Shown: positions 34,506 through 43,412 of the stretch, piece after piece
Numbering within the stretch: position 1 is the first letter of the stretch
Layout of the letters: the number at the start of each line of letters is the position of its first letter
NCBI RefSeq assembly: GCF_003700275.1
Contig: NZ_RBRE01000059.1
Coordinates: 58,955 to 122,954 of the forward strand
DNA: 64,000 nt
DNA from: Pseudomonas cichorii
Lineage (GTDB): Bacteria > Pseudomonadota > Gammaproteobacteria > Pseudomonadales > Pseudomonadaceae
Direction of reading: 5' to 3'
Position numbers and translations under genes: made by a program
Notes under the pieces: generated by a model
What the model was told of the DNA's origin: nothing
What the model saw: the letters and a program-made list of their open reading frames with translations, nothing else
The model's database searches: none

Positions 34506-35882
34506 TTATGGCGCCGGAGTTACCGGCAACTGGATGCCGAACGTATTGAAACCCTGTTCGCTTCTTACAAACACCGTGCCGCCATGCATCAATGCTATGG
34601 CCTTGACGATCGCCAGGCCCAGCCCATGATTGGCACCGCTGTTACTGCGTGAAGCATCCACCCGATAGAAGCGTTCGAACAGCCTGGGCAAGTGTTCTGC
34701 GGCGATTTGCGCACCGGGATTGGCGATACCGACCCTCACATGCCCGTCGCCCGTTTGAATATCCACGCGAATTGCCTGACCGGGTTCGGTGTGTTGCACC
34801 GCATTGTGCAGCAGGTTGATCAGGGCGCGGCGCAGATGGGCCTTCTCGATCGGCACGCTGGCGTCACCCTGAACCTCGACTTTGACCTGGGCATCTTCGA
34901 GGATGAAGTCCAGATAATCGAGGGTGGTGGCGACTTCTTCTGCCAGTGAGGCGCAGATCAGTTCCGTGGCCTTGCTGCCCTGATCGGCGCTGGCCAGGAA
35001 CAGCATGTCATTGATGATCGAGCGCAGGCGTTCCAGTTCTTCAAGGTTCGATTGCAACACCTCGAAGTAATGTTCGGCCGAGCGCCCGCGGGTCAGCGCC
35101 ACCTGGGTCTGGCCAATCAGGTTGGTCAGGGGCGAGCGCAGTTCGTGGGCGACATCGGCATTGAACGACTCCAGCCGCGAATAGGCCTGTTCGACCCGTT
35201 CCAGCGTCGAGTTGAACGAGGTCACAAACTGCTCCAGTTCGGGCGGCAGCGGCGACATGCGCAGGCGTCCGGACAAATGTGGCGGCGACAGCTTGAGCGC
35301 TTCTCCGGAAAGACTGGCCAGCGGCCGCAGGCCAATACGCGCCACCCAATAGCCGAGCACCGAGGCCAGCACAATGCCGACCACCGCCAGGCTGATGAGG
35401 GCGATCAACAGCGAGTGCTGGGTATGCCAGAAGGTTTCCGTATCGATAGCGGTCATGAAGCGCAGGGCAGGGCGCTGGTCCCTGGCCGCAAACTCGCTGA
35501 CCAGAACCTTGAAGGGATAAGGATGATCGGTCAGTTTCAGGTCGCGCATGCCCAGCGGGCCGGGGGCAAACCTGCGGATCTCGGCGTTCGGGTGGCCATA
35601 TTCGTAGACCGGATCGTCGCTGACCACCCAGAAGCGGATGCGTTTGTCTTCTTCGCTCAGCAGGCTCAGCTTGTTCTTGATCTTGCCCCAGTGCTCGGGA
35701 GTGCCGAAGCGATTGACGGCCGATTCCAGCACGCTGTAGCGCGCATCGACCTCGGCCTTGGGCAGCAGGTCCAGACTCTTGTCGACCTGCAGGTACAAGG
35801 CCCAGCCGATCAACAGAAATACTCCGAAGGCAACCAGCGCGAACAGGCCGCTCAGGCGCAAGGCGATGGAATCAGTCCGCAC
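34506..35882 (-). CDS. Sensor histidine kinase, heavy-metal (CusS/IrlS) type
   Basis: 458 aa from a GTG with GGAGGA at about 5 nt, overlapping the response regulator stop by 11 bp. An upstream frame to 36077 is inside the regulator. TM1 about 8-30, periplasmic sensor about 35-165, TM2 about 170-195, HAMP, His box DVAHELRSPLTNL, N box LINLLHNAVQHT and G boxes. The partner regulator and RND pump are upstream in the same operon. Metal specificity cannot be read from sequence, and drugs are equally possible because the pump is HAE-type. Confidence 0.9.
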   Translation of the reverse strand: MRTDSIALRLSGLFALVAFGVFLLIGWALYLQVDKSLDLLPKAEVDARYSVLESAVNRFGTPEHWGKIKNKLSLLSEEDKRIRFWVVSDDPVYEYGHPNAEIRRFAPGPLGMRDLKLTDHPYPFKVLVSEFAARDQRPALRFMTAIDTETFWHTQHSLLIALISLAVVGIVLASVLGYWVARIGLRPLASLSGEALKLSPPHLSGRLRMSPLPPELEQFVTSFNSTLERVEQAYSRLESFNADVAHELRSPLTNLIGQTQVALTRGRSAEHYFEVLQSNLEELERLRSIINDMLFLASADQGSKATELICASLAEEVATTLDYLDFILEDAQVKVEVQGDASVPIEKAHLRRALINLLHNAVQHTEPGQAIRVDIQTGDGHVRVGIANPGAQIAAEHLPRLFERFYRVDASRSNSGANHGLGLAIVKAIALMHGGTVFVRSEQGFNTFGIQLPVTPAP

Positions 35883-36549
35883 TGCGGTCCTCCAGCACAT
35901 AGCCCATGCCCCGAATGGTATGCAGCAGCTTGTGTTCGTGAGGGCCGTCCAGCTTGGCGCGCAGGCGTTTGATCGCGACTTCGACGACATTGGCGTCGCT
36001 GTCGAAATTGATGTCCCAGACCATCTCGGCAATCGCCGTCTTGGAGAGGATTTCGCCCTGGCGGCGGGCCAGGACACTGAGCAGCGAGAACTCCTTGGCA
36101 GTCAGTTCCATGCGCACACCACCGCGCGTGGCCTTGCGGCTGATCAGGTCGATCCACAGGTCGGCGATGCTGATCTGCACCGGCTCATGACCACCGCTGC
36201 GGCGGGTCAGTGCCTGCAGGCGCGCCACCAGTTCGAGGAAGGAAAACGGCTTGCCCAGATAATCGTCGGCACCTTCGCGCAGCCCGCGAATTCGGTCATC
36301 GACCTGTTCGCGGGCGGTCAGCATGATCACCGGCGTCTGTTTTTTCGCCCGCAGGGCACGCAACACGCCAAAGCCGTCGAGGGCCGGCAGCATCACATCG
36401 AGGATGATCACCGCGTATTCGTTTTCCAGGGCCATGTGCAGCCCTTCGACACCGTCCCGCGCCAGATCCACGGCATAGCCTTGTTCGGTCAGGCCGCGAT
36501 GCAGGTAATCCGCTGTTTTCTCTTCGTCTTCGACAATCAGCACGCGCAT
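35872..36549 (-). CDS. OmpR-family response regulator (CusR/IrlR type)
   Basis: 225 aa. Receiver with D51 in VIILDVMLPALDG and conserved K in YLGKPFSF; winged helix (about 130-220, VVEVAIKRLRAKLD, TIRGMGYVLE). It follows the RND pump gene by 10 bp and probably controls the pump operon. Confidence 0.93.
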   Translation of the reverse strand: MRVLIVEDEEKTADYLHRGLTEQGYAVDLARDGVEGLHMALENEYAVIILDVMLPALDGFGVLRALRAKKQTPVIMLTAREQVDDRIRGLREGADDYLGKPFSFLELVARLQALTRRSGGHEPVQISIADLWIDLISRKATRGGVRMELTAKEFSLLSVLARRQGEILSKTAIAEMVWDINFDSDANVVEVAIKRLRAKLDGPHEHKLLHTIRGMGYVLEDRSAD

Positions 36550-36559
36550 GGGACGACTC

Positions 36560-39500
36560 TCACTTGTGAATGGCCAGCGTCGGCGCAGGTTCTGTCTGGC
36601 GGCGATGGAACAGCCGCTCCAGTTGCAGATAGATGACCGGCGTGGTGAACAGCGTCAGCATCTGGCTGACCAGCAAACCGCCGACCACCGCAATCCCCAG
36701 CGGCTGGCGCAGTTCGGCACCGACGCCAAAGCCGAGCATCAGCGGCAACGCACCGAGCAGGGCGGCGAGGGTGGTCATGATAATCGGACGAAAGCGCGTC
36801 AGGCAGGCTTCGTAGATCGCCTCGCGTGGCGTCATGCCTTGTTCGCGCTGGGCTTCAAGGGCGAAATCCACCAGCAGGATGCCGTTCTTCTTGACGATAC
36901 CGATCAGCAGTACCACCCCGATCAGCGCCATGATCGAGAAATCCTGGCCCATCAGCCAGAGCAGCAACAGCGCGCCGATGCCCGCCGAAGGCAGGGTGGA
37001 AATGATGGTCAGCGGGTGGACGAAACTCTCGTAGAGCACGCCAAGAATGATGTACACCGCCACCAGCGCGGCGAGAATCAGCCATGGCTGGTTGGCCAGA
37101 GAGCTCTGGAACGCCTGGGCGGCGCCCTGGAAGTTGCCAATGATCGAGGCCGGCATGGCGATTTCGTTCTTGGTCTGATCCAGCATGCGCACTGCATCGC
37201 CCAGCGCCACGCCCTGGGCGAGGTTGAAGGACAGGTTGGCGGCCGGGAACATACCGTCATGGCTGATCGACAGTGGTCCCATGGTCGGCGGGCTGACTTT
37301 GGCCAGGGCCGAAAGCGGCACCATCTCGTTGGTCAGGGGCGAGCGCAGGTAGAAATAGTTCAGGCTTTCGGCCTTGCCGCGTTGTTTGACGTCCAGCTCC
37401 AGCACCACCTTGTACTGGTTGACCTCGGTCTGGAATTCACTGATCTGGCGCTGGCCGAAAGCATCGTAGAGCGCCTGATCGACGTCGGCGGTGGTCAGCC
37501 CGAAGCGCGCTGCAGCGCTGCGGTCGATGTCGATATGGGTCACGCTGCCACCCAGTTGCAAGTCGTTGGACAGGTCGCGAAACGCCGGGTTGCTGCGCAG
37601 TTTTTCGGTCAGGCGCTGGGTCCAGGTATTGAGCAGGTCGCCGTCGTTGCTCTTGAGCACGTATTGGTACTGGCTGCGGCTCGGGCCGGAACTGAGGTTG
37701 ATGTCCTGCCCGGCGCGCAGGTACAGCACGACGCCGGGGATTTTGGCCAGCTTCGGACGCAGGCGGTCGATGAACTCGCTGACCGATACATCGCGCTCGG
37801 CACGGGGCTTGAGGGAAATCCAGAAGCGTCCACTGGCGATGGTCTGGTTGCTGCCGGTCACGCCCACCGAATTGGAGAAGGCCAGTACTGCTGGATCGGC
37901 GCCGACGATCTTTGCCAGCTCCTGGTGTTTCTTCACCATGTCCGGATAGGAAATATCGGCCGCCGCCTCGCTGGTGCCAAGCACGAAGGCGGTGTCCTGA
38001 ATCGGGAAAAAGCCCTTGGGGATCACCACATAACCGGCCACTGCGAGAATCAGCGTCAGACCGAACACCCCAAGTGTCAGGCGCTGATGAGCCAGCGCCT
38101 TGCGCAAGCCGCGCTCATAAAGGGCCAGCAGTCGTTCGCTGAAGCCGGGTTTCTGCTGCTGGCCGTGCTTGGGCGCCCGCATGAACATGGCCGCCAGGGT
38201 TGGCGCCAGAGTCAGGGACACCACCACGGAAATCAGAATGGTCGCGGTGGCAGTCAGCGCAAACTCCTTGAACAGCCGCCCGACCACGCCGCCCATGAAC
38301 AGCAGCGGAATGAAGGCTGCGACCAGTGAGAAACTGATCGACACCACGGTGAAACCTATTTCTCCCGAACCCTTGATCGCGGCCTCACGCATGCCTTGGC
38401 CGGCTTCCAGGTGGCGGTGAATGTTTTCCACCACGACGATGGCATCGTCCACCACAAAGCCGACGGCTACCACAATCGCCACCAGGGTCAGGTTATTCAG
38501 GCTGAAGCCCATGACGTACATCATCGCGAAGCTGGCAATCAGCGATACGCCCAGCACACTGCTGACGATCAGGGTCGCCGACAGTTGGCGCAGGAACAGC
38601 GCCATTACCGCGATGACCAGCAGCACGGCAATCAGCAGGGTCAACTCGACTTCGTGCAGCGAGGCGCGGATGGTCCGGGTCCGGTCGTTGAGCACCGAGA
38701 CTTCCACCGAAGCCGGGAGCATTTCCTGCAGACGCGGCAGTTCGCGCTGAATGCGGTCCACGGTATCGACGATATTGGCTCCCGGCTGGCGGAAGATCAC
38801 AATATTGACGCCTTGTTGATCGCCGGACCAGGTTCTCACGTAGGCGTTTTCCGAGCCATTGATGACCCGCGCCACATCCTTGAGATGCACCGGCGCGCCG
38901 TCCCGGTAGGAAACGATCAACTGCGCGTAATCCTGCGGCTCGAACAATTGATCGTTGGCCGAAATCGTGGAAATGCTGTCCTTGCCATACAGCGCGCCTT
39001 TGGCCAGGTTGAGGCTGGTCTGCTGCACGGCCTGGCGTATGTCCGCGAGGGTCAGGCCCAGGGCGGCAAGTTTTTCCGGCGCTGCCTGGATGCGGATCGC
39101 CGGGCGTTGCTGACCGCTGATGGCAACCTGTCCGACGCCTTCTATCTGGCTGAGCTGGCGCGCCAACAGGGTTTCGGTGACGTCGCTCAGTTCGGTGCCG
39201 GGCATCAGGTTCGAGCTGACACTGAGAATCAGCACCGGGCTGTCGGCCGGATTGACCTTGCGCCAGGTCGGCAGGTTCGGCAGGTCGGCGGGTAACCGGC
39301 CTGCGGCGGTATTGATCGCGGCCTGGACTTCCTGGGCAGCGGTGTCGATGCTTTTGTTGAGGGTGAATTGCAGTGTCAGGTTGGTCGAGCCCAGCGCACT
39401 GCTGGAGGTCATCTGGGTCATGCCCGGTATCGCGCTGAATTGCACTTCGAGGGGCGTGGCGACCGACGAAGCCATGGTTTCCGGGCTGGCGCCGGGGAGC

Positions 39501-39661
39501 TGGGCACTGACCTGGATCGTCGGAAATTCCGCTTCTGGCAGCGGTGCGACCGGCAGGCGCGGAAAGGCGATGAGCCCCAGCAGCACCAGGGCGAATGTCA
39601 GCAGCAGCGTGGCGACCGGATGATCGATGCACCAGGCCGAGATCGAGCCCTGGCCTTTCAT
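36560..39661 (-). CDS. RND efflux pump, MdtB/MdtC-like inner-membrane subunit
   Basis: 1033 aa, full length, HAE1 family. TM1 (VATLLLTFALVLLGLIAF) is followed by porter domains, TM2-6 and the duplicated second half. The proton-relay region GFVVDDAIVVVENIHRH carries paired Asp residues. No large deletion. It exports drugs or detergents with a membrane-fusion adaptor and an outer-membrane channel. It starts inside the adaptor stop (ATGA). The substrate is unknown. Confidence 0.93.
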   Translation of the reverse strand: MKGQGSISAWCIDHPVATLLLTFALVLLGLIAFPRLPVAPLPEAEFPTIQVSAQLPGASPETMASSVATPLEVQFSAIPGMTQMTSSSALGSTNLTLQFTLNKSIDTAAQEVQAAINTAAGRLPADLPNLPTWRKVNPADSPVLILSVSSNLMPGTELSDVTETLLARQLSQIEGVGQVAISGQQRPAIRIQAAPEKLAALGLTLADIRQAVQQTSLNLAKGALYGKDSISTISANDQLFEPQDYAQLIVSYRDGAPVHLKDVARVINGSENAYVRTWSGDQQGVNIVIFRQPGANIVDTVDRIQRELPRLQEMLPASVEVSVLNDRTRTIRASLHEVELTLLIAVLLVIAVMALFLRQLSATLIVSSVLGVSLIASFAMMYVMGFSLNNLTLVAIVVAVGFVVDDAIVVVENIHRHLEAGQGMREAAIKGSGEIGFTVVSISFSLVAAFIPLLFMGGVVGRLFKEFALTATATILISVVVSLTLAPTLAAMFMRAPKHGQQQKPGFSERLLALYERGLRKALAHQRLTLGVFGLTLILAVAGYVVIPKGFFPIQDTAFVLGTSEAAADISYPDMVKKHQELAKIVGADPAVLAFSNSVGVTGSNQTIASGRFWISLKPRAERDVSVSEFIDRLRPKLAKIPGVVLYLRAGQDINLSSGPSRSQYQYVLKSNDGDLLNTWTQRLTEKLRSNPAFRDLSNDLQLGGSVTHIDIDRSAAARFGLTTADVDQALYDAFGQRQISEFQTEVNQYKVVLELDVKQRGKAESLNYFYLRSPLTNEMVPLSALAKVSPPTMGPLSISHDGMFPAANLSFNLAQGVALGDAVRMLDQTKNEIAMPASIIGNFQGAAQAFQSSLANQPWLILAALVAVYIILGVLYESFVHPLTIISTLPSAGIGALLLLWLMGQDFSIMALIGVVLLIGIVKKNGILLVDFALEAQREQGMTPREAIYEACLTRFRPIIMTTLAALLGALPLMLGFGVGAELRQPLGIAVVGGLLVSQMLTLFTTPVIYLQLERLFHRRQTEPAPTLAIHK

Positions 39662-40818
39662 TGTGCACTCCCTACCTTGAGCAGCGGCGGCTGTGGCTGC
39701 TCACGAACGACCTCGATCCGTGCTCCGGGCTTGAGTCGCGACTGGCCATCGCTGACCAGCACGTCACCGGCATTCGGCCCGCTGATCAGGGTCAGTTCGC
39801 TGTCCTGATACAGCACGGTGACTGGCAGCACTTCCACTTTATCTTCAGGGGTAACCCGGTAGACGTAATGCTGGTCGATGCCGCGCTGCACGACTTGCGG
39901 TGGAACCTTGAGCGCATTGTGTTCGATGCCGGTCTGGATTTTTACCGTGACCAATTGACCGGGCCAGAGTTTTTCGTCGCTGTTGCCAAACTGCGCCTTG
40001 GCGCGAATGGTGCCGGTGGTGGCCGATACCTGGTTGTCGATCAAGGCCAGCTTGCCTTCACCCAGCAGCATGCCATTGCCATCACTGCCCAGGTAAGCCT
40101 TGACCGTCGCCGGGGCGGAATTTCCGGTCAGCGCCTGCAAGGTAGGCAGCATTTGTTGCGGCAGGGAAAACTCGACCGCCACCGGGTTTATCTGGGTTAC
40201 GGAAAACATCCCGGCGGCATCGTTGACGCGCAGGAAGTTGCCTTCATCCACATTGCGAATCCCGACCCGACCGCTCACCGGCGAGCGAATCTGGGTGTAG
40301 GAAAGTTGTACCTGAGCGGCATTGATCGTCGCCTGGTTACCCAGCACCGTGGCATTGAGCTGACGCACCAGCGCCTGCTGCTGATCGAAGGTCTGCCTGG
40401 AAATACCATTGTCGTCGGTAAGCTGGCGATAACGCTTGAGATCCAGCTGCGCCACATCCAGTTGCGCCTGACTCTGGGCCAGTTGCGCCCTGGCCTGTTC
40501 GAGGCTGGCGCGAATCGAGCGATCATCCAGCGTTGCCAGCAGGTCGCCAGCCTTGACCGACTGTCCTTCCTTGACCAGCAGACGAGTGAGGATGGCGTCT
40601 ACCTGCGGGCGAATCACCACACTTTGCAGCGACAGCACCGAACCGATGCCGGTTATGAAACGCGGCACATCCTCTTCAATGACGCTGATCACCTTGACCG
40701 GCACGGCGCTGGGGGCACTTGTTTTCGCCGGGGCAGGGCGCGTCAGGTACCAGGTGGCAATCGCGGCCATCGCGGCAAGGGTGACCACAACAATGACGAT
40801 TCTGCTCTGTTTACGCAT
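39658..40818 (-). CDS. RND membrane-fusion protein (MdtA-like adaptor)
   Basis: 386 aa. An N-terminal membrane anchor (about 5-25) has no lipobox cysteine, unlike MexA. A lipoyl domain (IRPQVDAILTRLLVKEGQ and SPVSGRVGIRNVDEG) is split by a coiled coil (about 105-165), then a beta-barrel. First gene of adaptor-pump-regulator-kinase. No outer-membrane channel gene follows or precedes it here. Confidence 0.92.
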   Translation of the reverse strand: MRKQSRIVIVVVTLAAMAAIATWYLTRPAPAKTSAPSAVPVKVISVIEEDVPRFITGIGSVLSLQSVVIRPQVDAILTRLLVKEGQSVKAGDLLATLDDRSIRASLEQARAQLAQSQAQLDVAQLDLKRYRQLTDDNGISRQTFDQQQALVRQLNATVLGNQATINAAQVQLSYTQIRSPVSGRVGIRNVDEGNFLRVNDAAGMFSVTQINPVAVEFSLPQQMLPTLQALTGNSAPATVKAYLGSDGNGMLLGEGKLALIDNQVSATTGTIRAKAQFGNSDEKLWPGQLVTVKIQTGIEHNALKVPPQVVQRGIDQHYVYRVTPEDKVEVLPVTVLYQDSELTLISGPNAGDVLVSDGQSRLKPGARIEVVREQPQPPLLKVGSAQ

Positions 40819-41163
40819 GTGAAGGAGGCGCCGGAAGGGTCAATGGAGAAACCATGATGTCAGGCCCTCCTTATAACGGTTAAATCCGGTCAGTAGAATG
40901 ACTTTTAGCTGTCAGAATTGTCAGCAAGCGTCAGGTGGCGGGCAGAGCATCAAGAAAAAACGCTTTCGGACGATATCTGTCTAGAGGTTGAACTGGACAA
41001 CGCTTGAATCGTTCGGAGTTCTGTACGGAAAGTTATTGAAAAACACGTTACAGATATTTTGAATTTCATAAGAAAGATCCTACATGTCTGTGCGATTTTT
41101 CTGGCGGTTAATCCTTGCGTCGACTTAACTTGAATCTGTCAGTTGAACAAACGGAGTATTGCC
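40819..41163. other. Divergent region between RND operon and short pilin gene
   Basis: 345 bp with no supported gene. The right two thirds are A/T-rich and should hold the promoters for both sides. A GAAGGAGG sequence at 40820-40827 is on the strand opposite to the adaptor gene, so it is not its ribosome site. No operator was recognised. Confidence 0.5.
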
Positions 41164-41544
41164 ATGAAGAGCGCTGCGTTGGTTTGGGAAAGTTTTCTGC
41201 GAGCTTTGCCCAGGACTCGGAAACTGGCTGCTGTAATGGCTATTCCTGTACTGGTTTTATCGGCACCGATAATGACGCAGGCTGAAGTCCTGAGGTTCCA
41301 TGGGAAACTCGTCAATACTGGCTGCGATGTCGTGCAGGCCTCCGCTGTCGGGAGCGACAATGATGCCCGTTATATACAGGTTTCAGGTGTTACGGTCCGG
41401 ATGAGCACCTTGCGCAATGCCTGTGGCGATCAGGCTGTGCCCTTTACTCTGCAATACCAGGCCATGTCGCTGACGTCGGCACAGACAACCTTGCAGAGCC
41501 AGGCTTCTGGGCAGACGGGGCTGCTTATAGTGACCTATCAGTAA
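41164..41544 (+). CDS. Short pilin-like protein
   Basis: 126 aa from MKSAALVWESF, with GGAG upstream; a TTG at 41143 is in frame but weaker. The signal peptide is about 40 residues (cleavage after IMTQA). The mature part is only about 86 residues. It has pilin hallmarks: strand A VLRFHGKLVNTGC, a second Cys in LRNACGD and a C-terminal strand ending TYQ with penultimate Tyr. It is about half the size of a normal chaperone-usher pilin and has its own terminator. It could be a minor or terminating subunit. Confidence 0.7.
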   Translation: MKSAALVWESFLRALPRTRKLAAVMAIPVLVLSAPIMTQAEVLRFHGKLVNTGCDVVQASAVGSDNDARYIQVSGVTVRMSTLRNACGDQAVPFTLQYQAMSLTSAQTTLQSQASGQTGLLIVTYQ

Positions 41545-41560
41545 GTCTCTTCTTCTCTGC

Positions 41561-41591
41561 AACCGTCATGCTTGCCAGTGTGACGGTTTTT
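41561..41591 (+). terminator. Intrinsic terminator after the short pilin
   Basis: AACCGTCA (41561-41568) pairs with TGACGGTT (41581-41588) over a 12-nt loop, followed by T-run. It separates the short pilin from the main fimbrial operon. Confidence 0.82.
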
Positions 41592-41851
41592 CCGGCAGTG
41601 CCACGCTGCAACGCATTTTTATCCAAATGCAATCTTTGGTTGACTGTTTCAGTCGGTCTTTCTGTACGGTCCTTGAGTTATACGGGCTGTAGGTGGTTTT
41701 TTGTTTTTCCTACAGACACGTCCTGCACGCTGAATTGGTCTATCTCATATTTCAAAGTCATCAGCCTGACAGCGATTAAAAGGTTCGGGACCTATAGTGC
41801 TCGCCGTCCGATAGTGGGCACACACGAAATAACACAAGGAATGTCGTTGGT
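41592..41851. other. Promoter region of the fimbrial operon
   Basis: With the terminator this completes a 307-bp gap. An open frame across it (41568-41855) has no ribosome site and a poor composition, so it was not called. The right end carries AAGGA before the major pilin ATG. GTGCTC (41798 area) and GGGCAC (about 41816-41821) could form a small hairpin in the leader. Confidence 0.45.
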
Positions 41852-42436
41852 ATGAAAAAGTTTTCTTTCACATTGGCTGTAATGAGTGTGCTGGGGTTGG
41901 GTGTTGCAAACATGGCAAATGCCGCCAACAACGGTAAGTTGATATTCAATGGAACCCTGACCAATATTTCCTGTGATGTCGCTCCAGGTACGGGTGTCAG
42001 CCCGGGCAACAATCCTGGCGAAATCAATGTCGATCTCGGGAATGTTTCGTTTTCCGATATCGGTCTTTCGAGTGAGACCAAACTTGAAACGGCCATGCCG
42101 ATTCAGTTGCTGGTCAACTGCAGTGCCGGTGTCGATCAGTACAACATGGTGAAGATGCGCTTTACCGCGCGTAACGGCAGCGGCCTGGACAACAATGATC
42201 CGAAACTGCTGCGCACTACCGGTGCGGCCGACGGTGTCGGTATCGGCCTGCTCAACGCCTCCAATGTGCTGATGGATCTGAGCGGTAACGAAACCATCGA
42301 CAACACCCTGGTCAAGGATGGTGTAGGCGGTGCAACGGCGGAAATCAACTTCGGCGCCGTCTATGTCCTCAATGGCACGCCGACCAACCCGGGTAATGCC
42401 GATGGTTTCATGCCTTTCGTGCTGGACTACGAGTGA
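41852..42436 (+). CDS. Type 1-like fimbrial major subunit
   Basis: 194 aa. The signal peptide MKKFSFTLAVMSVLGLGVANMANA is cleaved near residue 24. Pilin fold: KLIFNGTLTNISCDV with first Cys, second Cys in LLVNCSAG, and C-terminal FVLDYE with penultimate Tyr. The N-terminal extension ANNGKLI is the likely donor strand. First gene of the main operon; the stop overlaps a start codon of the chaperone frame. Confidence 0.92.
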   Translation: MKKFSFTLAVMSVLGLGVANMANAANNGKLIFNGTLTNISCDVAPGTGVSPGNNPGEINVDLGNVSFSDIGLSSETKLETAMPIQLLVNCSAGVDQYNMVKMRFTARNGSGLDNNDPKLLRTTGAADGVGIGLLNASNVLMDLSGNETIDNTLVKDGVGGATAEINFGAVYVLNGTPTNPGNADGFMPFVLDYE

Positions 42437-42498
42437 TGAAACGGCAGGGTGAGCCATTGCTCGCCCTGCCACATGTCGAACTCAAAGCGAATGCCTTC

Positions 42499-43236
42499 AT
42501 GTCTTTTACCTATCTTCGCTCTGCCGCACTGCTTGCGGTGGGGTTATGGATGTCCGTCGCCGAGGCGGGCATTGTGCTCAATACCACGCGGGTCATTTAT
42601 CAGGGCGGTGACAAGGAAGCCAGTTTTGGCGTGCATAACAGTGGCGGCGGGGAAATCCTTCTGCAGTCCTGGCTTGAGGCGCCGGTCACCGAGGACAAGA
42701 CCGTCGCGAGGCTGCCATTTGTCGTGACCCCGACCCTTGCCCGCATGGCCGGGGGCAGCAGGCAATTGCTGCGCCTGATCTATGCCGGTTCCGGCTTGCC
42801 GAAGGACCGCGAATCGGTGCTATGGCTCAACGTGCAGGAGATTCCGCAGACGGCTGCGGAAAATACCCTGCAGATTGCGATACGTCAGCGCATCAAGGTT
42901 TTCTTTCGCCCCGAAGGCCTGAAGGCCGACCCGACTGCGGCCCCGGAAATGCTGCGCTGGCGGCTGCTGAGCAACGATGTTCTGCAGGTCGAAAATCCGG
43001 GGCCTTATCATGTCTCGATGCTCAAGCTTGCGACCCGCCAGGGCAAAAGGGAACTGGCCAGCCTCGACAGCCAAATGCTTGCACCGGGACAGAGTTTGCG
43101 TCTGTCGTTGAGCAACAGGTCCGGTAATGCGCCGGTGAACCTGAGTTTCATCAGTATCAATGACTTCGGTGGGCAAGTTCCTTATCACGCGACCTTGAAA
43201 GGTGAACAAATCACGCTGGCCAGTAAAAACCGATAG
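42499..43236 (+). CDS. Periplasmic fimbrial chaperone (PapD/FimC family), first copy
   Basis: 245 aa from MSFTYLRSAALLAV, which gives a normal signal peptide ending AEA. An ATG at 42436 overlapping the pilin stop would add 21 residues. PapD landmarks: TRVIY (anchor Arg) in strand A1, PFVVTPTLARMAGGSRQLLRLIY, and IRQRIKVFFRP with the anchor Lys (equivalent to PapD K112). It caps pilin subunits and delivers them to the usher. Confidence 0.9.
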   Translation: MSFTYLRSAALLAVGLWMSVAEAGIVLNTTRVIYQGGDKEASFGVHNSGGGEILLQSWLEAPVTEDKTVARLPFVVTPTLARMAGGSRQLLRLIYAGSGLPKDRESVLWLNVQEIPQTAAENTLQIAIRQRIKVFFRPEGLKADPTAAPEMLRWRLLSNDVLQVENPGPYHVSMLKLATRQGKRELASLDSQMLAPGQSLRLSLSNRSGNAPVNLSFISINDFGGQVPYHATLKGEQITLASKNR

Positions 43237-43412
43237 CGATACTTCTGCAAATATCAGCCTGGACGCTTTTATTGATTTCCAACCATTTGAGTCCTGACGA
43301 AAACAGCGACTCGGTAGTCGTGCGTCTGCGTGAAAGGATTCTGCTGCGCGCCAGATCTGCAAGTAGAGTGAAACAGCTAATGGAATGGCACCACCAGAAC
43401 AACAAGAAAGTC

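Noticed and set aside
36548..38329. 593-codon plus-strand frame
   Set aside because: Antisense of the RND pump gene.
41568..41855. 95-aa frame between the short pilin and major pilin
   Set aside because: Starts in the terminator loop, has no ribosome site and a Cys/Trp/Phe-rich, non-protein-like composition.
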